Shown: positions 1 to 6,322, counted from the first letter of the stretch. The stretch is DNA of 6,322 nt from Bacteroidales bacterium (GCA_016926765.1 JAFGNY010000257.1:1-6322), one strand, 5' to 3'. Notes: generated by a model not told the origin, from the sequence alone. Made by a program: numbers and translations.

Positions 1-1271
1 AAGAACACTACATCAGCTTACTAAAAAAAACGATTAAAAAAGAACTGGGACAAGAGGGCCGTCTCGAGTACAGCATTATCATGGATAACTCGGATAATGA
101 GCCTGGTCCTTTTTCGATTCAGGTCCCCACCACTGAACGAAAAGCAACCACCAACCCTGCTGTTTCCATGCCCATTGATCTGAACCGTGGAGCATCCAAA
201 GAGATTCCAAACCCCTTTATCATTCCTGGTTTAAAAAAGATCAAGGTCAATTCACAGCTGATCGAAAGTTATTCATTCGACAACTTCATTGAAGGAGACT
301 GTAACCGACTGGCCCGCTCAGCCGGATTTGCCGTTGCTGAGAATCCGGGAAAAACCGCGTTTAATCCACTGCTGCTTTATAGTCAGACAGGTCTGGGCAA
401 AACCCACCTATCTCATGCCATCGGTCTTCAGGTAAAAACGAACTTTCCTGAAAAGACGGTATTATATGTCACTACTGATCAGTTTATTAATCAGTTTATT
501 GATTCGGTCAGGAACAATAACCAGAATGATTTCATCCATTTCTACCAGATGATTGACGTCCTGATCATCGACGATATTCATAATCTCGCCGGGAAAGAGA
601 AAACCCAGGATGTATTCTTTCATATCTTTAATCACCTGCATCAGAAAAGCAACCAGATCATCCTGACTTCCGACAAGCCGCCTGTTGAGATGAAAGGTCT
701 CGAACCCAGGCTCCTTTCCCGTTTCAAATGGGGTCTTTCGGCTGATCTCCAGATCCCTGATCTGGAAACCAGGATCGCTATCCTTCATAAAAAACTTTAT
801 AATGACGGGATCGATGTCCCCCGGGAGGTTGTCGAATACCTGGCATACAGCATCAATACGAACATCCGTGAACTGGAAGGAGCGCTGATCTCCCTGCTGG
901 CCCAATCTTCTCTGAATAAGAAGGTGATTACCCTGGAACTGGCCAAGCAGATGATCGATAAATTTGTCAAAAATACCTCCAGGGAGATTTCAATAGATTA
1001 TATACAGAAAGTGGTGTGTGACTATTTCAATATCCCGATCGATATGATCCACTCGAAAACCAGGAAAAGGGAAATCGTTCAAGCCAGGCAACTCTCCATG
1101 TATTTTTCCAAGAAACACACCAAAGCTTCTCTCGCCAGTATCGGCCTTCACTGCGGAAACAAGGACCATGCTACTGTTCTCCATGCGTGCCGAACTGTGA
1201 ACAACCTGGTTGAGACAGACAAACAGTTCCGGCAGTTCGTTGAAGAGCTTGACAAGCGCATCAAACTCTAA
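1..1271 (+). CDS. dnaA: Chromosomal replication initiator protein DnaA (5' truncated by window edge)
   Basis: DnaA is the AAA+ ATPase that binds oriC, melts the origin and helps load the replicative helicase. The frame is open from position 3. The 26 codons before the ATG at 81, ending GRLEYSII, read as the end of the N-terminal domain I, so that ATG is internal and perhaps 45-60 residues are missing. Numbered from that ATG: a linker runs to about residue 60; the AAA+ domain has a P-loop at 101-108 (SQTGLGKT), Walker B at 160-165 (VLIIDD), a sensor I region at 193-197 (IILTS), a putative arginine finger in 'RLLSRFKWG' (210-218) and sensor II in 'NIRELEGAL' (261-269). C-terminal domain IV carries the DNA-binding signature GNKDHATVLHAC (359-370). 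One oddity is that the first glycine of the P-loop is serine. The gene ends with TAA. The phosphatase gene starts 17 bp later, suggesting one operon. Identity is near certain. Confidence 0.97.
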   Translation, partial: EHYISLLKKTIKKELGQEGRLEYSIIMDNSDNEPGPFSIQVPTTERKATTNPAVSMPIDLNRGASKEIPNPFIIPGLKKIKVNSQLIESYSFDNFIEGDCNRLARSAGFAVAENPGKTAFNPLLLYSQTGLGKTHLSHAIGLQVKTNFPEKTVLYVTTDQFINQFIDSVRNNNQNDFIHFYQMIDVLIIDDIHNLAGKEKTQDVFFHIFNHLHQKSNQIILTSDKPPVEMKGLEPRLLSRFKWGLSADLQIPDLETRIAILHKKLYNDGIDVPREVVEYLAYSINTNIRELEGALISLLAQSSLNKKVITLELAKQMIDKFVKNTSREISIDYIQKVVCDYFNIPIDMIHSKTRKREIVQARQLSMYFSKKHTKASLASIGLHCGNKDHATVLHACRTVNNLVETDKQFRQFVEELDKRIKL

Positions 1272-1288
1272 CTCACTTCCATCCTTAT

Positions 1289-1759
1289 ATGAATGTTTTA
1301 TTTGTTTGTACCGGAAATATTTGCCGGTCACCACTGGCTGAAGGAATTCTGAAGAAAAAATATTCGGAAAAAAAACTACAGGGCAAAGTTGACTCCTGTG
1401 GATTCGAGTCTTTCCATCTTGGAGATCCTCCGGATCCCCGGGCTCAACAGATTGCCATAACACATGGGATCAATATCTCCACACATAAATCCAGGCTATT
1501 CAACGTTGAGGACTTTGAAAATTTCGATAAAATATTTGTCATGGACTCTTATCACTATCAATCTGTCGTGAGAGTTGCACGTCATGAAAACGACCGTAAA
1601 AAAGTTGATTTTATTCTGAATGTTGTTCACCCTGGTCAGAACAGAGCGGTTGAAGATCCCTATTACGACCATTTTCCCGCTTTTGAGACTGTATTTGACC
1701 AATTGGACGAAGCGTGCGAAAAGTTGACTAAGACCTTATTATCAAGTTCAAGTCTATGA
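1289..1759 (+). CDS. Low-molecular-weight protein tyrosine phosphatase
   Basis: This is a 156-residue cytoplasmic phosphatase, the usual length for the family, which hydrolyses phosphotyrosine through a cysteinyl-phosphate intermediate. The N-terminal P-loop is CTGNICRS, with nucleophile Cys7 and phosphate-binding Arg13 (CX5R). The general acid is Asp123 in the DPYY motif (123-126), followed by the usual C-terminal helix with Cys143. All catalytic residues are present, so it should be active. The ATG at 1289 places the P-loop at residue 7, as expected. No Shine-Dalgarno sequence precedes it, which is normal for Bacteroidota. It lies 17 bp after dnaA, and its stop overlaps the dehydratase start (ATGA). 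Relatives act on tyrosine kinases of capsule export, or on arginine phosphate in Firmicutes. No kinase or polysaccharide gene is visible here, so the substrate is unknown. Confidence 0.94.
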   Translation: MNVLFVCTGNICRSPLAEGILKKKYSEKKLQGKVDSCGFESFHLGDPPDPRAQQIAITHGINISTHKSRLFNVEDFENFDKIFVMDSYHYQSVVRVARHENDRKKVDFILNVVHPGQNRAVEDPYYDHFPAFETVFDQLDEACEKLTKTLLSSSSL

Positions 1760-2721
1760 TCTCTCCCTTTCCACCGGCCCCAACACTTCAGGAGATCACC
1801 GAGGCCCACCGCAGGATTGCCCCCTTTATTCACCGGACCCCAGTCTATACCTGTCAGGGTATCAACCGGATAGCTGGTGCTGAGATCTGGTTTAAATGTG
1901 AAAACATGCAAAAAGTTGGTGCCTTCAAAGCAAGAGGAGCCACCAACGCAATACGTTCTCTTGAACCTGGATTACTCAAACACGGAGTGGCGACCCATTC
2001 ATCAGGAAATCATGCTCAGGCGCTTTCCTGGGCTGCCAGACTCATTGGAACGCCCGCTCATATCGTCATGCCATCCAACTCCAGTAAGGTAAAACTAAAT
2101 GCTGTAAAATCGTACGAGGGAAAAATTACCCTTTGCGCCCCTACGTTGGAAGCGAGGGAAGAGACACTGGCTTCAGTCATCCAACAAACCGGTGCTATTG
2201 AGATCCATCCATATAACAACCTGAAAATTATCGCGGGCCAGGCTACCGCCACCGTTGAACTGCTGGAAGAGAAACCCGATCTGGATAGTGTGTTGGCTCC
2301 CGTTGGCGGCGGCGGTTTGCTGAGCGGAACTGCCCTGGCCTGTCATTATCTTGCTCCCCTGATCCGCGTAATTGCTGCTGAACCTGTTGAAGCCGATGAC
2401 GCTTTCAAGTCCTTCACAGAAAGGAGATTCATTCCATCAATGAATCCCACCACCATTGCCGACGGACTGAGAACCTCTTTGGGAAGCCTTACATTTCCTA
2501 TCATTCTTGAGTATGTTGACCGGATTGTCACCGTAAGCGATCACTCTATCATTGAAGCCATGAAACTGATATGGGAACGGATGAAGCTGATTGTGGAACC
2601 ATCGGCTGCCGTACCGTTGGCCGCCCTGATCGAGAAGCGTGAACTCTTCCCAGGTGACAAGATCGGAATCATTCTTTCAGGTGGAAACGCCGACCTTGAT
2701 CATTTGCCCTGGAAATTATGA
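1756..2721 (+). CDS. PLP-dependent threonine/serine dehydratase, serine racemase-like
   Basis: This is a 321-residue fold-type II PLP enzyme. The family deaminates L-threonine to 2-oxobutanoate or L-serine to pyruvate, and some members racemise serine or deaminate threo-3-hydroxyaspartate. The PLP lysine is Lys58 in 'AFKARGA'. The 'SSGNHAQAL' stretch (82-90) includes Ser83, matching the second catalytic serine of serine racemase. The phosphate-binding loop is VGGGGLLS (183-190), and 'SGGN' (308-311) contacts the pyridine nitrogen. Glu209, Ala213 and Asp215 in 'AAEPVEADD' match the divalent metal site of mammalian serine racemase, and 'IWERMKLIVEPSAAV' (272-286) is also very close to that family. 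There is no C-terminal ACT-like regulatory domain, so it is not the long biosynthetic IlvA. It overlaps both neighbours by ATGA, implying coupled translation. The family assignment is secure; dehydratase versus racemase cannot be decided from sequence. Confidence 0.92.
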   Translation: MISPFPPAPTLQEITEAHRRIAPFIHRTPVYTCQGINRIAGAEIWFKCENMQKVGAFKARGATNAIRSLEPGLLKHGVATHSSGNHAQALSWAARLIGTPAHIVMPSNSSKVKLNAVKSYEGKITLCAPTLEAREETLASVIQQTGAIEIHPYNNLKIIAGQATATVELLEEKPDLDSVLAPVGGGGLLSGTALACHYLAPLIRVIAAEPVEADDAFKSFTERRFIPSMNPTTIADGLRTSLGSLTFPIILEYVDRIVTVSDHSIIEAMKLIWERMKLIVEPSAAVPLAALIEKRELFPGDKIGIILSGGNADLDHLPWKL

Positions 2722-3422
2722 AACCTGGTATTCTATATCTAATCCCTTCCACGCTGGGCGATACACGACCCGAAGACGTGCTGCCTGAAAAGACACTCAC
2801 GATCATCCGGTCACTTGATTCGTTTATTGTGGAAGAGATTCGCAGCGCCAGGCGCTTTCTGAGGAAAGCAGGGTTCACCGGTGACTTTACTACCACCGGA
2901 TTTCTTGTCTTCAATGAACATACCAACAGGGATGGATTGATCGATTTTCTCACTCCGATGATCTCGGGAATGAACACAGGTCTTCTTTCGGAAGCCGGCA
3001 CACCCTGTATCGCTGATCCGGGAGCTGAAATTGTCGAAATAGCCAGACAAAACAACATTCCGGTCGCCCCGCTTTCGGGCCCCAATTCCATCCTTCTGGC
3101 ACTGATGGCTTCTGGCTTCAATGGCCAGAATTTTACTTTCCATGGTTACCTTCCGATTGACCGGAAAGCCCGTCATCACAAGATCAGAGAGATGGAAAAG
3201 AGTACCGTTGAAAAACAACAAACCCAGATATTCATTGAAACTCCTTACAGAAATAAACCTATCTTTGAAGCCTTAACCCAAACCTGTAACCCGGCAACCC
3301 GGCTTTGTATCGCCGTTGACCTTACAATGGAAAGTGAATCCATTCGTGTTCGTACCATCGGTGAGTGGCGGAAAAGCAATGAACAATTACCCAAAAAACC
3401 TGCAGTTTTTCTGCTTTACTGA
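2718..3422 (+). CDS. RsmI-like SAM-dependent methyltransferase (tetrapyrrole methylase family), short form
   Basis: This 234-residue protein has the tetrapyrrole methylase fold used by RsmI, which 2'-O-methylates C1402 of 16S rRNA. Visible landmarks are the N-terminal strand 'GILYLIPSTLGD' (4-15), the region 'LLSEAGTPCIADPGAE' (89-104), the 'PLSGPNSILLALMASG' stretch (118-133), 'FHGYLP' (141-146) and 'IFIETPYRN' (171-179). True RsmI starts with a 'TPIGNLGD'-type motif and is about 280 residues with an extra C-terminal domain. Here the motif is 'PSTLGD', and the protein ends where the catalytic domain should end. It therefore fits a shorter paralogous family that I recall from Bacteroidota, probably coexisting with a separate rsmI. 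An RNA substrate is plausible but not shown. The start codon overlaps the dehydratase stop (ATGA), and it is the last gene of the dnaA-led cluster. Confidence 0.9.
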   Translation: MKPGILYLIPSTLGDTRPEDVLPEKTLTIIRSLDSFIVEEIRSARRFLRKAGFTGDFTTTGFLVFNEHTNRDGLIDFLTPMISGMNTGLLSEAGTPCIADPGAEIVEIARQNNIPVAPLSGPNSILLALMASGFNGQNFTFHGYLPIDRKARHHKIREMEKSTVEKQQTQIFIETPYRNKPIFEALTQTCNPATRLCIAVDLTMESESIRVRTIGEWRKSNEQLPKKPAVFLLY

Positions 3423-3492
3423 TTATGATACGATCTTGTAACAATTGCAGGATCTGTTCGTCTAACAACATTTAAAAAACTTACCCATTCTA
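3423..3492. other. 70 bp spacer between the dnaA-led cluster and the ABC transporter genes
   Basis: This is the longest non-coding stretch in the window. It is AT-rich towards its 3' end, with an A6 run at 3474-3479. I see no strong hairpin followed by a T tract, so no clear terminator for the methyltransferase gene. I also find no good match to the Bacteroidota promoter pattern (TTG, then TAnnTTTG about 20 bp later). TTGTAACAA (3436-3444) is a near-perfect inverted repeat, but too short to call an operator. The transporter genes may have a promoter here or may be reached by read-through. Confidence 0.5.
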
Positions 3493-4392
3493 TTGGAAAC
3501 AATCCTTTCGATTCATCAACTTTCCAAACGATATGGCCGGATCCAGGCGGTCAATCAGTTATCGATGGAAGTAATCAAGGGACAAGTATTTGGAATTCTT
3601 GGCCCGAACGGTAGTGGAAAGACCACTACCCTTGGCATGGTGCTTGACCTGATCCGTCCCGATTCCGGCAGTTTTACATGGTTTGGGGAAGAACCGTCAA
3701 AAGAGAGCAGAAAACGTATCGGCGCCGTCATCGAAACACCCAACTTCTTTCCCTATTTAAGCGCCCGCAGAAACCTCGAAATCGTTGCCAAAATCAAGGA
3801 TTTCGATTACTCTGATATCGACAGGGTACTTCATACTACCGGTTTACATGACCGCAGGAATGACAAATTCAAGACCTTCTCTTTCGGTATGAAACAGAGA
3901 CTTGCACTGGCGTCAGCTTTGCTGAACAAGCCAGACATCCTGATCCTGGATGAGCCCACAAATGGGCTTGATCCCCAGGGAATCGCGCAGATCAGACGGC
4001 TGATTCTACAGGTGGCCAGGGAAGGCATCACTATCATACTCGCCAGTCATCTCCTGGATGAAGTTCAAAAGATTTGTACACACGTTGCTGTCCTGAGCAA
4101 AGGGAATCTCCTGTTCTCTGGAGCTGTCAATGAAGTACTCGCTGTATCCGACTGTATTGAGCTTGCTTCATCCGATAATGAAATATTGAAAGCTGCTATC
4201 GAGGAACATCCTGCGTTTAAATCGGTTACTGAATCTGACGGGATCCTGCTGGCTGTGTTTTCAGAAGAGGTACGACCCGGCACGATCAGCGAATACCTGA
4301 ATCAGCGAAAAATCACCCTTTCGCATCTGGTGGAGCGGAAGCGAACACTTGAACAACATTTTCTGGAACTCCTGAAAGATACCCAACCATGA
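3493..4392 (+). CDS. ABC transporter ATP-binding protein (BcrA-like, ABC-2 type exporter)
   Basis: This 299-residue cytoplasmic ATPase should power the permease encoded next. It has Walker A GPNGSGKT (37-44), a Q-loop region 'IETPNFFPYLS' (80-90), the ABC signature 'FSFGMKQRLALA' (129-140), Walker B 'ILILDEP' (149-155) with catalytic Glu154, a D-loop 'NGLD' (157-160) and H-loop His186 in 'ASH'. The Q-loop glutamine is replaced by Glu81 and the signature is SFGMK rather than LSGGQ; both are seen in the bacitracin and lantibiotic-type exporter branch. A C-terminal region of about 90 residues follows the ATPase domain, as in this branch. The start is TTG at 3493: the frame is closed by TAA at 3463-3465 with no ATG or GTG between, and 'METIL' is where the family normally begins. 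ATT at 3487 is a less likely alternative. Its stop overlaps the permease ATG. The substrate is unknown. Confidence 0.94.
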   Translation: METILSIHQLSKRYGRIQAVNQLSMEVIKGQVFGILGPNGSGKTTTLGMVLDLIRPDSGSFTWFGEEPSKESRKRIGAVIETPNFFPYLSARRNLEIVAKIKDFDYSDIDRVLHTTGLHDRRNDKFKTFSFGMKQRLALASALLNKPDILILDEPTNGLDPQGIAQIRRLILQVAREGITIILASHLLDEVQKICTHVAVLSKGNLLFSGAVNEVLAVSDCIELASSDNEILKAAIEEHPAFKSVTESDGILLAVFSEEVRPGTISEYLNQRKITLSHLVERKRTLEQHFLELLKDTQP

Positions 4393-5216
4393 AGCTACTT
4401 ACCATCGAACTGAAAAAAATCCTTCCTTATAAAACGTTCTGGATCGTTATAGGGCTCTACTTCCTTTTTCTTGCCCTGGGTATTATTATGGCAGAATATA
4501 TCGTCAACGCAATGGTTGACGATGTGAACAATCGGTTGCCCATTCCCCTACCCCATGCTGTACTGTTCAATTTTCCTGACATATGGCAGAATCTCACTTT
4601 CTTTGCCAGCATCCGTTTTGTACTGATCTTTCCGGCAATTATTGTAATCATTCTGATTACAAATGAGTTCACGAATAAGACAGTCCGTCAGAACATCGTA
4701 AACGGAATGTCGCGCAGTGAGTTTATCCTTTCCAAACTCCAGGTAGTCCTCATGCTAGCTCTTGTAATTTCTGGCATTCTCATGATCGTGATGCTGATTC
4801 TTGGTCTGGTCCATTCCGACAGCCAGAGCCTTTCGATGATATTTACACGTTTTTCATTTGTCATCGGCTTCTTTATCCAGATGCTTACTTACCTTTGCTA
4901 CGCCTTTTTTATTGCATTTATCCTCCGGAACACGGGCCTGGCAATTGCCTTGTTCACCCTCTATACAATTATCATCGAACCAGTTATCTATTTCTTTCTG
5001 CGTGCCCCTTTCATGTGGGAAAACAAGGTATATACGTACCTGCCCGTGAATGCCGTTATCCGGATCGTAGAATATCCTTCTATCCCAGCACTGAAGAAAC
5101 TGATGAATTTTCAACTACAGGAAGAGGTCTCCCTCCTCTCCTGTTCCATCCCAATGATCTATGCAGTTGTGATGATTGCAATCGTATACCTGACATTCAA
5201 CAGAAGGGATTTATAG
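4389..5216 (+). CDS. ABC-2 type transporter permease subunit
   Basis: This 275-residue inner-membrane protein is the likely partner of the upstream ATPase. Six hydrophobic segments are visible at about residues 17-38, 75-92, 116-141, 156-179, 183-204 and 253-270, the usual ABC-2 permease layout. The conserved cytoplasmic stretch 'TNKTVRQNIVNGMSRSEFI' (95-113) after segment 2 is typical of this permease family and probably forms the ATPase contact. The protein ends 'YLTFNRRDL', also a common ending in the family. The ATG overlaps the ATPase stop (ATGA), so the two subunits should be made together. The gene ends with TAG 13 bp from the stop codon of the convergent minus-strand gene. Exported compounds of relatives include peptides, antibiotics and lipids; nothing here identifies the cargo. 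Confidence 0.92.
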   Translation: MKLLTIELKKILPYKTFWIVIGLYFLFLALGIIMAEYIVNAMVDDVNNRLPIPLPHAVLFNFPDIWQNLTFFASIRFVLIFPAIIVIILITNEFTNKTVRQNIVNGMSRSEFILSKLQVVLMLALVISGILMIVMLILGLVHSDSQSLSMIFTRFSFVIGFFIQMLTYLCYAFFIAFILRNTGLAIALFTLYTIIIEPVIYFFLRAPFMWENKVYTYLPVNAVIRIVEYPSIPALKKLMNFQLQEEVSLLSCSIPMIYAVVMIAIVYLTFNRRDL

Positions 5217-5219
5217 GTG

Positions 5220-5248
5220 CAGGATTTCGTCAGAGTCCTGAATATTTT
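5220..5248 (+). terminator. Possible intrinsic terminator of the transporter operon, in the convergent junction
   Basis: Arms CAGGATTT (5220-5227) and GAGTCCTG (5233-5240) can form an 8 bp stem with two G-U pairs and a 5-base loop. It starts 3 bases after the permease stop and is followed by AATATTTT. On the opposite strand the two G-U positions become A-C mismatches, leaving only a 5 bp perfect stem without a T tract, so it fits plus-strand termination better. It overlaps the last codons of the minus-strand gene. The stem is weak and the T tract is short. Confidence 0.4.
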
Positions 5249-6322
5249 CGTAAGGCCCATTCAACGGTGAGAAAACTAAGAATGAGCAGAAACACCCAGA
5301 CGGAGTTGATCAGTTCCGAAAAGATCTTCTGGTTATATGAGATAGAATGGATCTCATTATTCTCTTTCAACAATTCCGGAAGGTCATTCATTTCGTATGG
5401 GCGCAGCAATTTCCCCTGGTGGCTTTCCGCGATCCGGGAAAGCAGATTGTGATCGGCCTCGAGGTTCAGGGCCTCCAGGTTGACAGAGGTGACAACAAAT
5501 GAACCTCTTTTCTCATAATGATCCGGTCCGGCTGATACCGCAGCTCTGTATGAATAGACTCCCGGAGGGAAAGATCCTGCCCTGAGGAAATAGGCTGAGC
5601 CGGTTCGACCGAACGAAAAGGGATAGGTTCGCTCCTTGTCATCCGTGATGACCAGTGAAACCTCCGGATCGTTGATTAGTTCATAGCTCTTGTTATATAA
5701 CTCTGCTTGCATTTCAACAGTCTCATTTTCAATAAATTCAGATTTAACCTTCACCCTAAAATAGCTTTTATCCTGTTTCACACATAAAAATTGAACAATT
5801 TTCTGGATCATCTCATCAAATGTCTGATAATCCCCTGATTGCCTATAATCCATGATCCGCCACCTCCAAAAATTCTCTCCGGAAATGAACCCTCTTTTTT
5901 GATCGGCAGACTGAATGAAAGAGATCAGGGGGAATTGGGTCATGATCCCGTTCAACTGCTGATAAGCAAGTATCTCTGTCAGTGATGAGAACTGATAAGA
6001 TGCAAAGGGACATTGCAGGGGAGGGAGTTTAGGGACAAGCTTTTTCAGGGATTGGCTAATGGTAAAATAAGGAAATGCCTCATTGATAACCGGATAGGAT
6101 TCAGTGTACGATTCTTTTAAGACCGACAGGGACATCCCTGAATTCAACCGGTTGAACGCCTGGATATCCAGTTGCGATCCAAAAATAAACAGAGCGGAAG
6201 GAAGCCTGGCAATCCTCGATTCAGAAATCCGGATTCCACGGGTGGAAGGGATCTGATAGAATATGGTCAGAGCAGCGCTGTCATCTGAAAGAAGAAACTC
6301 TTCAGGCGTTCGCATGACCACT
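5230..6322 (-). CDS. Membrane-anchored protein with degenerate glutamine-amidotransferase-like region (C-terminal part only)
   Basis: The frame runs off the right edge of the window; the GTG at 6321-6319 and ATG at 6315-6313 are probably internal, because relatives I recall are several hundred residues longer at the N terminus. The visible 363 residues contain an alpha/beta region (about 1-180) with 'LFIFGSQ' (44-50) and the family hallmark 'SGENFWRWRIMDY' (147-159). A beta-rich, probably Ig-like periplasmic region follows (about 186-278), then a charged stretch and one membrane helix (338-355) ahead of 'ALRKY', with a very short tail. The hallmark matches large Bacteroidota and planctomycete membrane proteins related to BatA/von Willebrand-type and GATase1-like families. 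No GxCxG nucleophile elbow is visible, so an active amidotransferase is unlikely. Function is unknown; a structural or sensing role in the envelope is only a guess. It converges on the transporter operon, so any functional link to it is uncertain. Confidence 0.82.
   Translation of the reverse strand, partial: VVMRTPEEFLLSDDSAALTIFYQIPSTRGIRISESRIARLPSALFIFGSQLDIQAFNRLNSGMSLSVLKESYTESYPVINEAFPYFTISQSLKKLVPKLPPLQCPFASYQFSSLTEILAYQQLNGIMTQFPLISFIQSADQKRGFISGENFWRWRIMDYRQSGDYQTFDEMIQKIVQFLCVKQDKSYFRVKVKSEFIENETVEMQAELYNKSYELINDPEVSLVITDDKERTYPFSFGRTGSAYFLRAGSFPPGVYSYRAAVSAGPDHYEKRGSFVVTSVNLEALNLEADHNLLSRIAESHQGKLLRPYEMNDLPELLKENNEIHSISYNQKIFSELINSVWVFLLILSFLTVEWALRKYSGL

Noticed and set aside
81..83. 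ATG at 81 as the start of dnaA
   Set aside because: The frame is open upstream to position 3 and those codons encode typical end-of-domain-I DnaA sequence, so the ATG is internal.
478..501. Imperfect 12 bp tandem repeat (ATCAGTTTATTA / ATCAGTTTATTG) in dnaA
   Set aside because: It encodes QFIN-QFID within a conserved helix whose length matches the DnaA relatives I recall, so it is not an insertion.
462..905. 147-codon minus-strand open frame inside dnaA
   Set aside because: It is antisense to the conserved AAA+ core and shows no domain; it is best explained by dnaA codon use.
1368..1375. A8 run in the phosphatase gene as a possible phase-variation tract
   Set aside because: The frame is intact, eight A residues in lysine codons is common in AT-leaning genes, and housekeeping genes here also carry such runs (23-30 in dnaA).
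3436..3460. Possible promoter upstream of the transporter genes
   Set aside because: TTG at 3436 and TCTGTTCG at 3453 have the wrong spacing and two mismatches to the Bacteroidota -7 pattern.
4873..4881. TTATCCAGA, one mismatch from a DnaA box
   Set aside because: It is a single copy inside the permease coding region with no cluster or AT-rich element nearby; chance match.
4895..5452. 185-codon plus-strand open frame across the permease 3' end and the convergent junction
   Set aside because: It lies in another frame of a clear membrane protein gene and its product is Cys/Pro/Ser/Arg-rich without any recognisable domain.

Overview
The window looks like ordinary chromosomal DNA of a bacterium in the phylum Bacteroidota, most likely a Bacteroidales or Marinilabiliales relative; the order is a guess. 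The evidence is the DnaA sequence, which has the Bacteroidota-type 'GDCNRLARSAG', 'GKEKTQD' and 'GNKDHATVLHAC' stretches. In addition, no start codon has a convincing Shine-Dalgarno sequence, and the minus-strand gene belongs to a membrane protein family I know mainly from this phylum. I see no mobile element, phage gene, CRISPR array, tRNA or rRNA.

Left block, positions 1-3422, plus strand. The 3' part of dnaA enters from the left edge with its reading frame already open at position 3, so its true start lies outside the window. A low-molecular-weight protein tyrosine phosphatase follows after 17 bp. A PLP-dependent threonine/serine dehydratase (serine racemase-like) comes next, then a short RsmI-like methyltransferase of the tetrapyrrole methylase family. 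These last three genes are joined by two ATGA overlaps and are probably co-transcribed and translationally coupled. The dnaA-phosphatase-methyltransferase trio is a neighbourhood I recall from Bacteroidota genomes; the dehydratase in its middle appears to be the variable part.

Middle block, positions 3493-5216, plus strand. After a 70 bp spacer comes a two-gene ABC-2 type transporter: an ATPase of the BcrA-like branch with a probable TTG start, and a six-helix permease. They also overlap by ATGA. The substrate cannot be read from the sequence.

Right block, positions 5230-6322, minus strand. The C-terminal part of a large envelope protein converges on the permease gene. It has a degenerate glutamine-amidotransferase-like region, a beta-rich region and a C-terminal membrane anchor. 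The 13 bp between the two stop codons and the bases beyond it hold a small hairpin that could terminate the transporter transcript.

No intergenic stretch exceeds 70 bp. I did not find a clearly new system. The most useful points are the altered DnaA P-loop, the dehydratase placed in the dnaA operon, the short RsmI paralogue, the Q-to-E change in the ABC ATPase, and the uncharacterised envelope protein.
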